6,361 nt of DNA from an uncultured Caulobacterales bacterium. GTDB taxonomy: Bacteria; Pseudomonadota; Alphaproteobacteria; Caulobacterales; Caulobacteraceae. The position numbers and the translations under genes are program-made. The stretch lies in contig CAIUZX010000470.1 of NCBI GenBank assembly GCA_903903715.1, forward strand, positions 1-6,361, read 5' to 3'. This document shows positions 6,230-6,361 of this stretch, piece by piece (the stretch's first letter is position 1; every line of letters begins with the position of its first letter). The notes under the pieces were generated by a model. It saw only the letters and a program-made list of their open reading frames with translations, was not told where the DNA came from and ran no database searches.

Positions 6230-6361
6230 GCCCATCGCCGGTTGAGACCCCGTCCGCACGACCGCTGGCCCTTGTCACCGGGGCGTCGTCCGGCATGGGG
6301 GCGGAGTTCGCCCGCCGCCTCGCGGGCAAGGGCTATGACGTCGCGCTGGTCGCGCGGCGTG
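6226..6361 (+). CDS. Short-chain dehydrogenase/reductase, N-terminal fragment cut by window end
   Basis: The first 45 residues of an SDR-family NAD(P)-dependent oxidoreductase. After a short proline-rich lead (SPSPVETPSARP) comes beta strand 1 and the Rossmann cofactor loop TGASSGMG (18-25). A helix (AEFARRLAGKGY) and beta strand 2 ending LVARR (41-45) follow. Basic residues at that point usually favour NADP(H). The pattern resembles the COG0300 (DltE/YqjQ-like) branch, but the catalytic Ser-Tyr-Lys lies beyond the window. The ATG overlaps the LytTR stop in ATGA, and only a weak ribosome site (ACGGG) precedes it, so translation is probably coupled to the regulator. The substrate cannot be inferred. 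Confidence 0.9.
   Translation, partial: MSPSPVETPSARPLALVTGASSGMGAEFARRLAGKGYDVALVARR

Overview
The window is 6.4 kb of GC-rich, densely packed chromosomal DNA. It looks like an alphaproteobacterium, most likely Caulobacterales (Caulobacter, Brevundimonas, Phenylobacterium or relatives). The basis is the alphaproteobacterial PhaR, TTGAC-type -35 elements, a GCTATAAG -10 box close to the Caulobacter consensus, and the general gene style. The placement is inference; no rRNA or other marker is present. I see no insertion sequence, prophage, CRISPR, tRNA or rRNA. The content is mostly core metabolism and regulation, not an obvious accessory island.

Layout: a strong bidirectional terminator (7-38) opens the window. 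On the minus strand follow a small single-pass membrane protein (138-383), an exported class A beta-lactamase-family serine hydrolase (496-1503) and the PHB regulator phaR (1576-2199). A 160-bp divergent control region (2200-2359) containing three palindromes separates phaR from purB (adenylosuccinate lyase, plus strand, 2360-3670). purB runs tail to tail, 6 bp apart, into a minus-strand HD-domain phosphohydrolase (3677-4261). That gene lies 51 bp downstream of an exported alpha/beta hydrolase (4313-5296), probably in the same transcript. A second divergent region (5297-5440) leads to a plus-strand membrane-anchored LytTR regulator (5441-6229), whose stop overlaps the start of a short-chain dehydrogenase (6226 to the window end, truncated).

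How the genes relate: purB is housekeeping purine synthesis, and phaR is the usual PHB/carbon-storage repressor, here without visible pha genes. The beta-lactamase-family gene has its own candidate promoter. The LytTR gene and the SDR look translationally coupled and divergent from the secreted hydrolase, so they may form a small regulatory module with a membrane sensor. The points most worth following are the enlarged omega loop of the beta-lactamase homologue, which has no obvious Glu166; the apparently leaderless LytTR-SDR transcript; and the palindrome over the purB -35. I found no clear new defence or mobile system. The gaps between genes are all under 300 bp.
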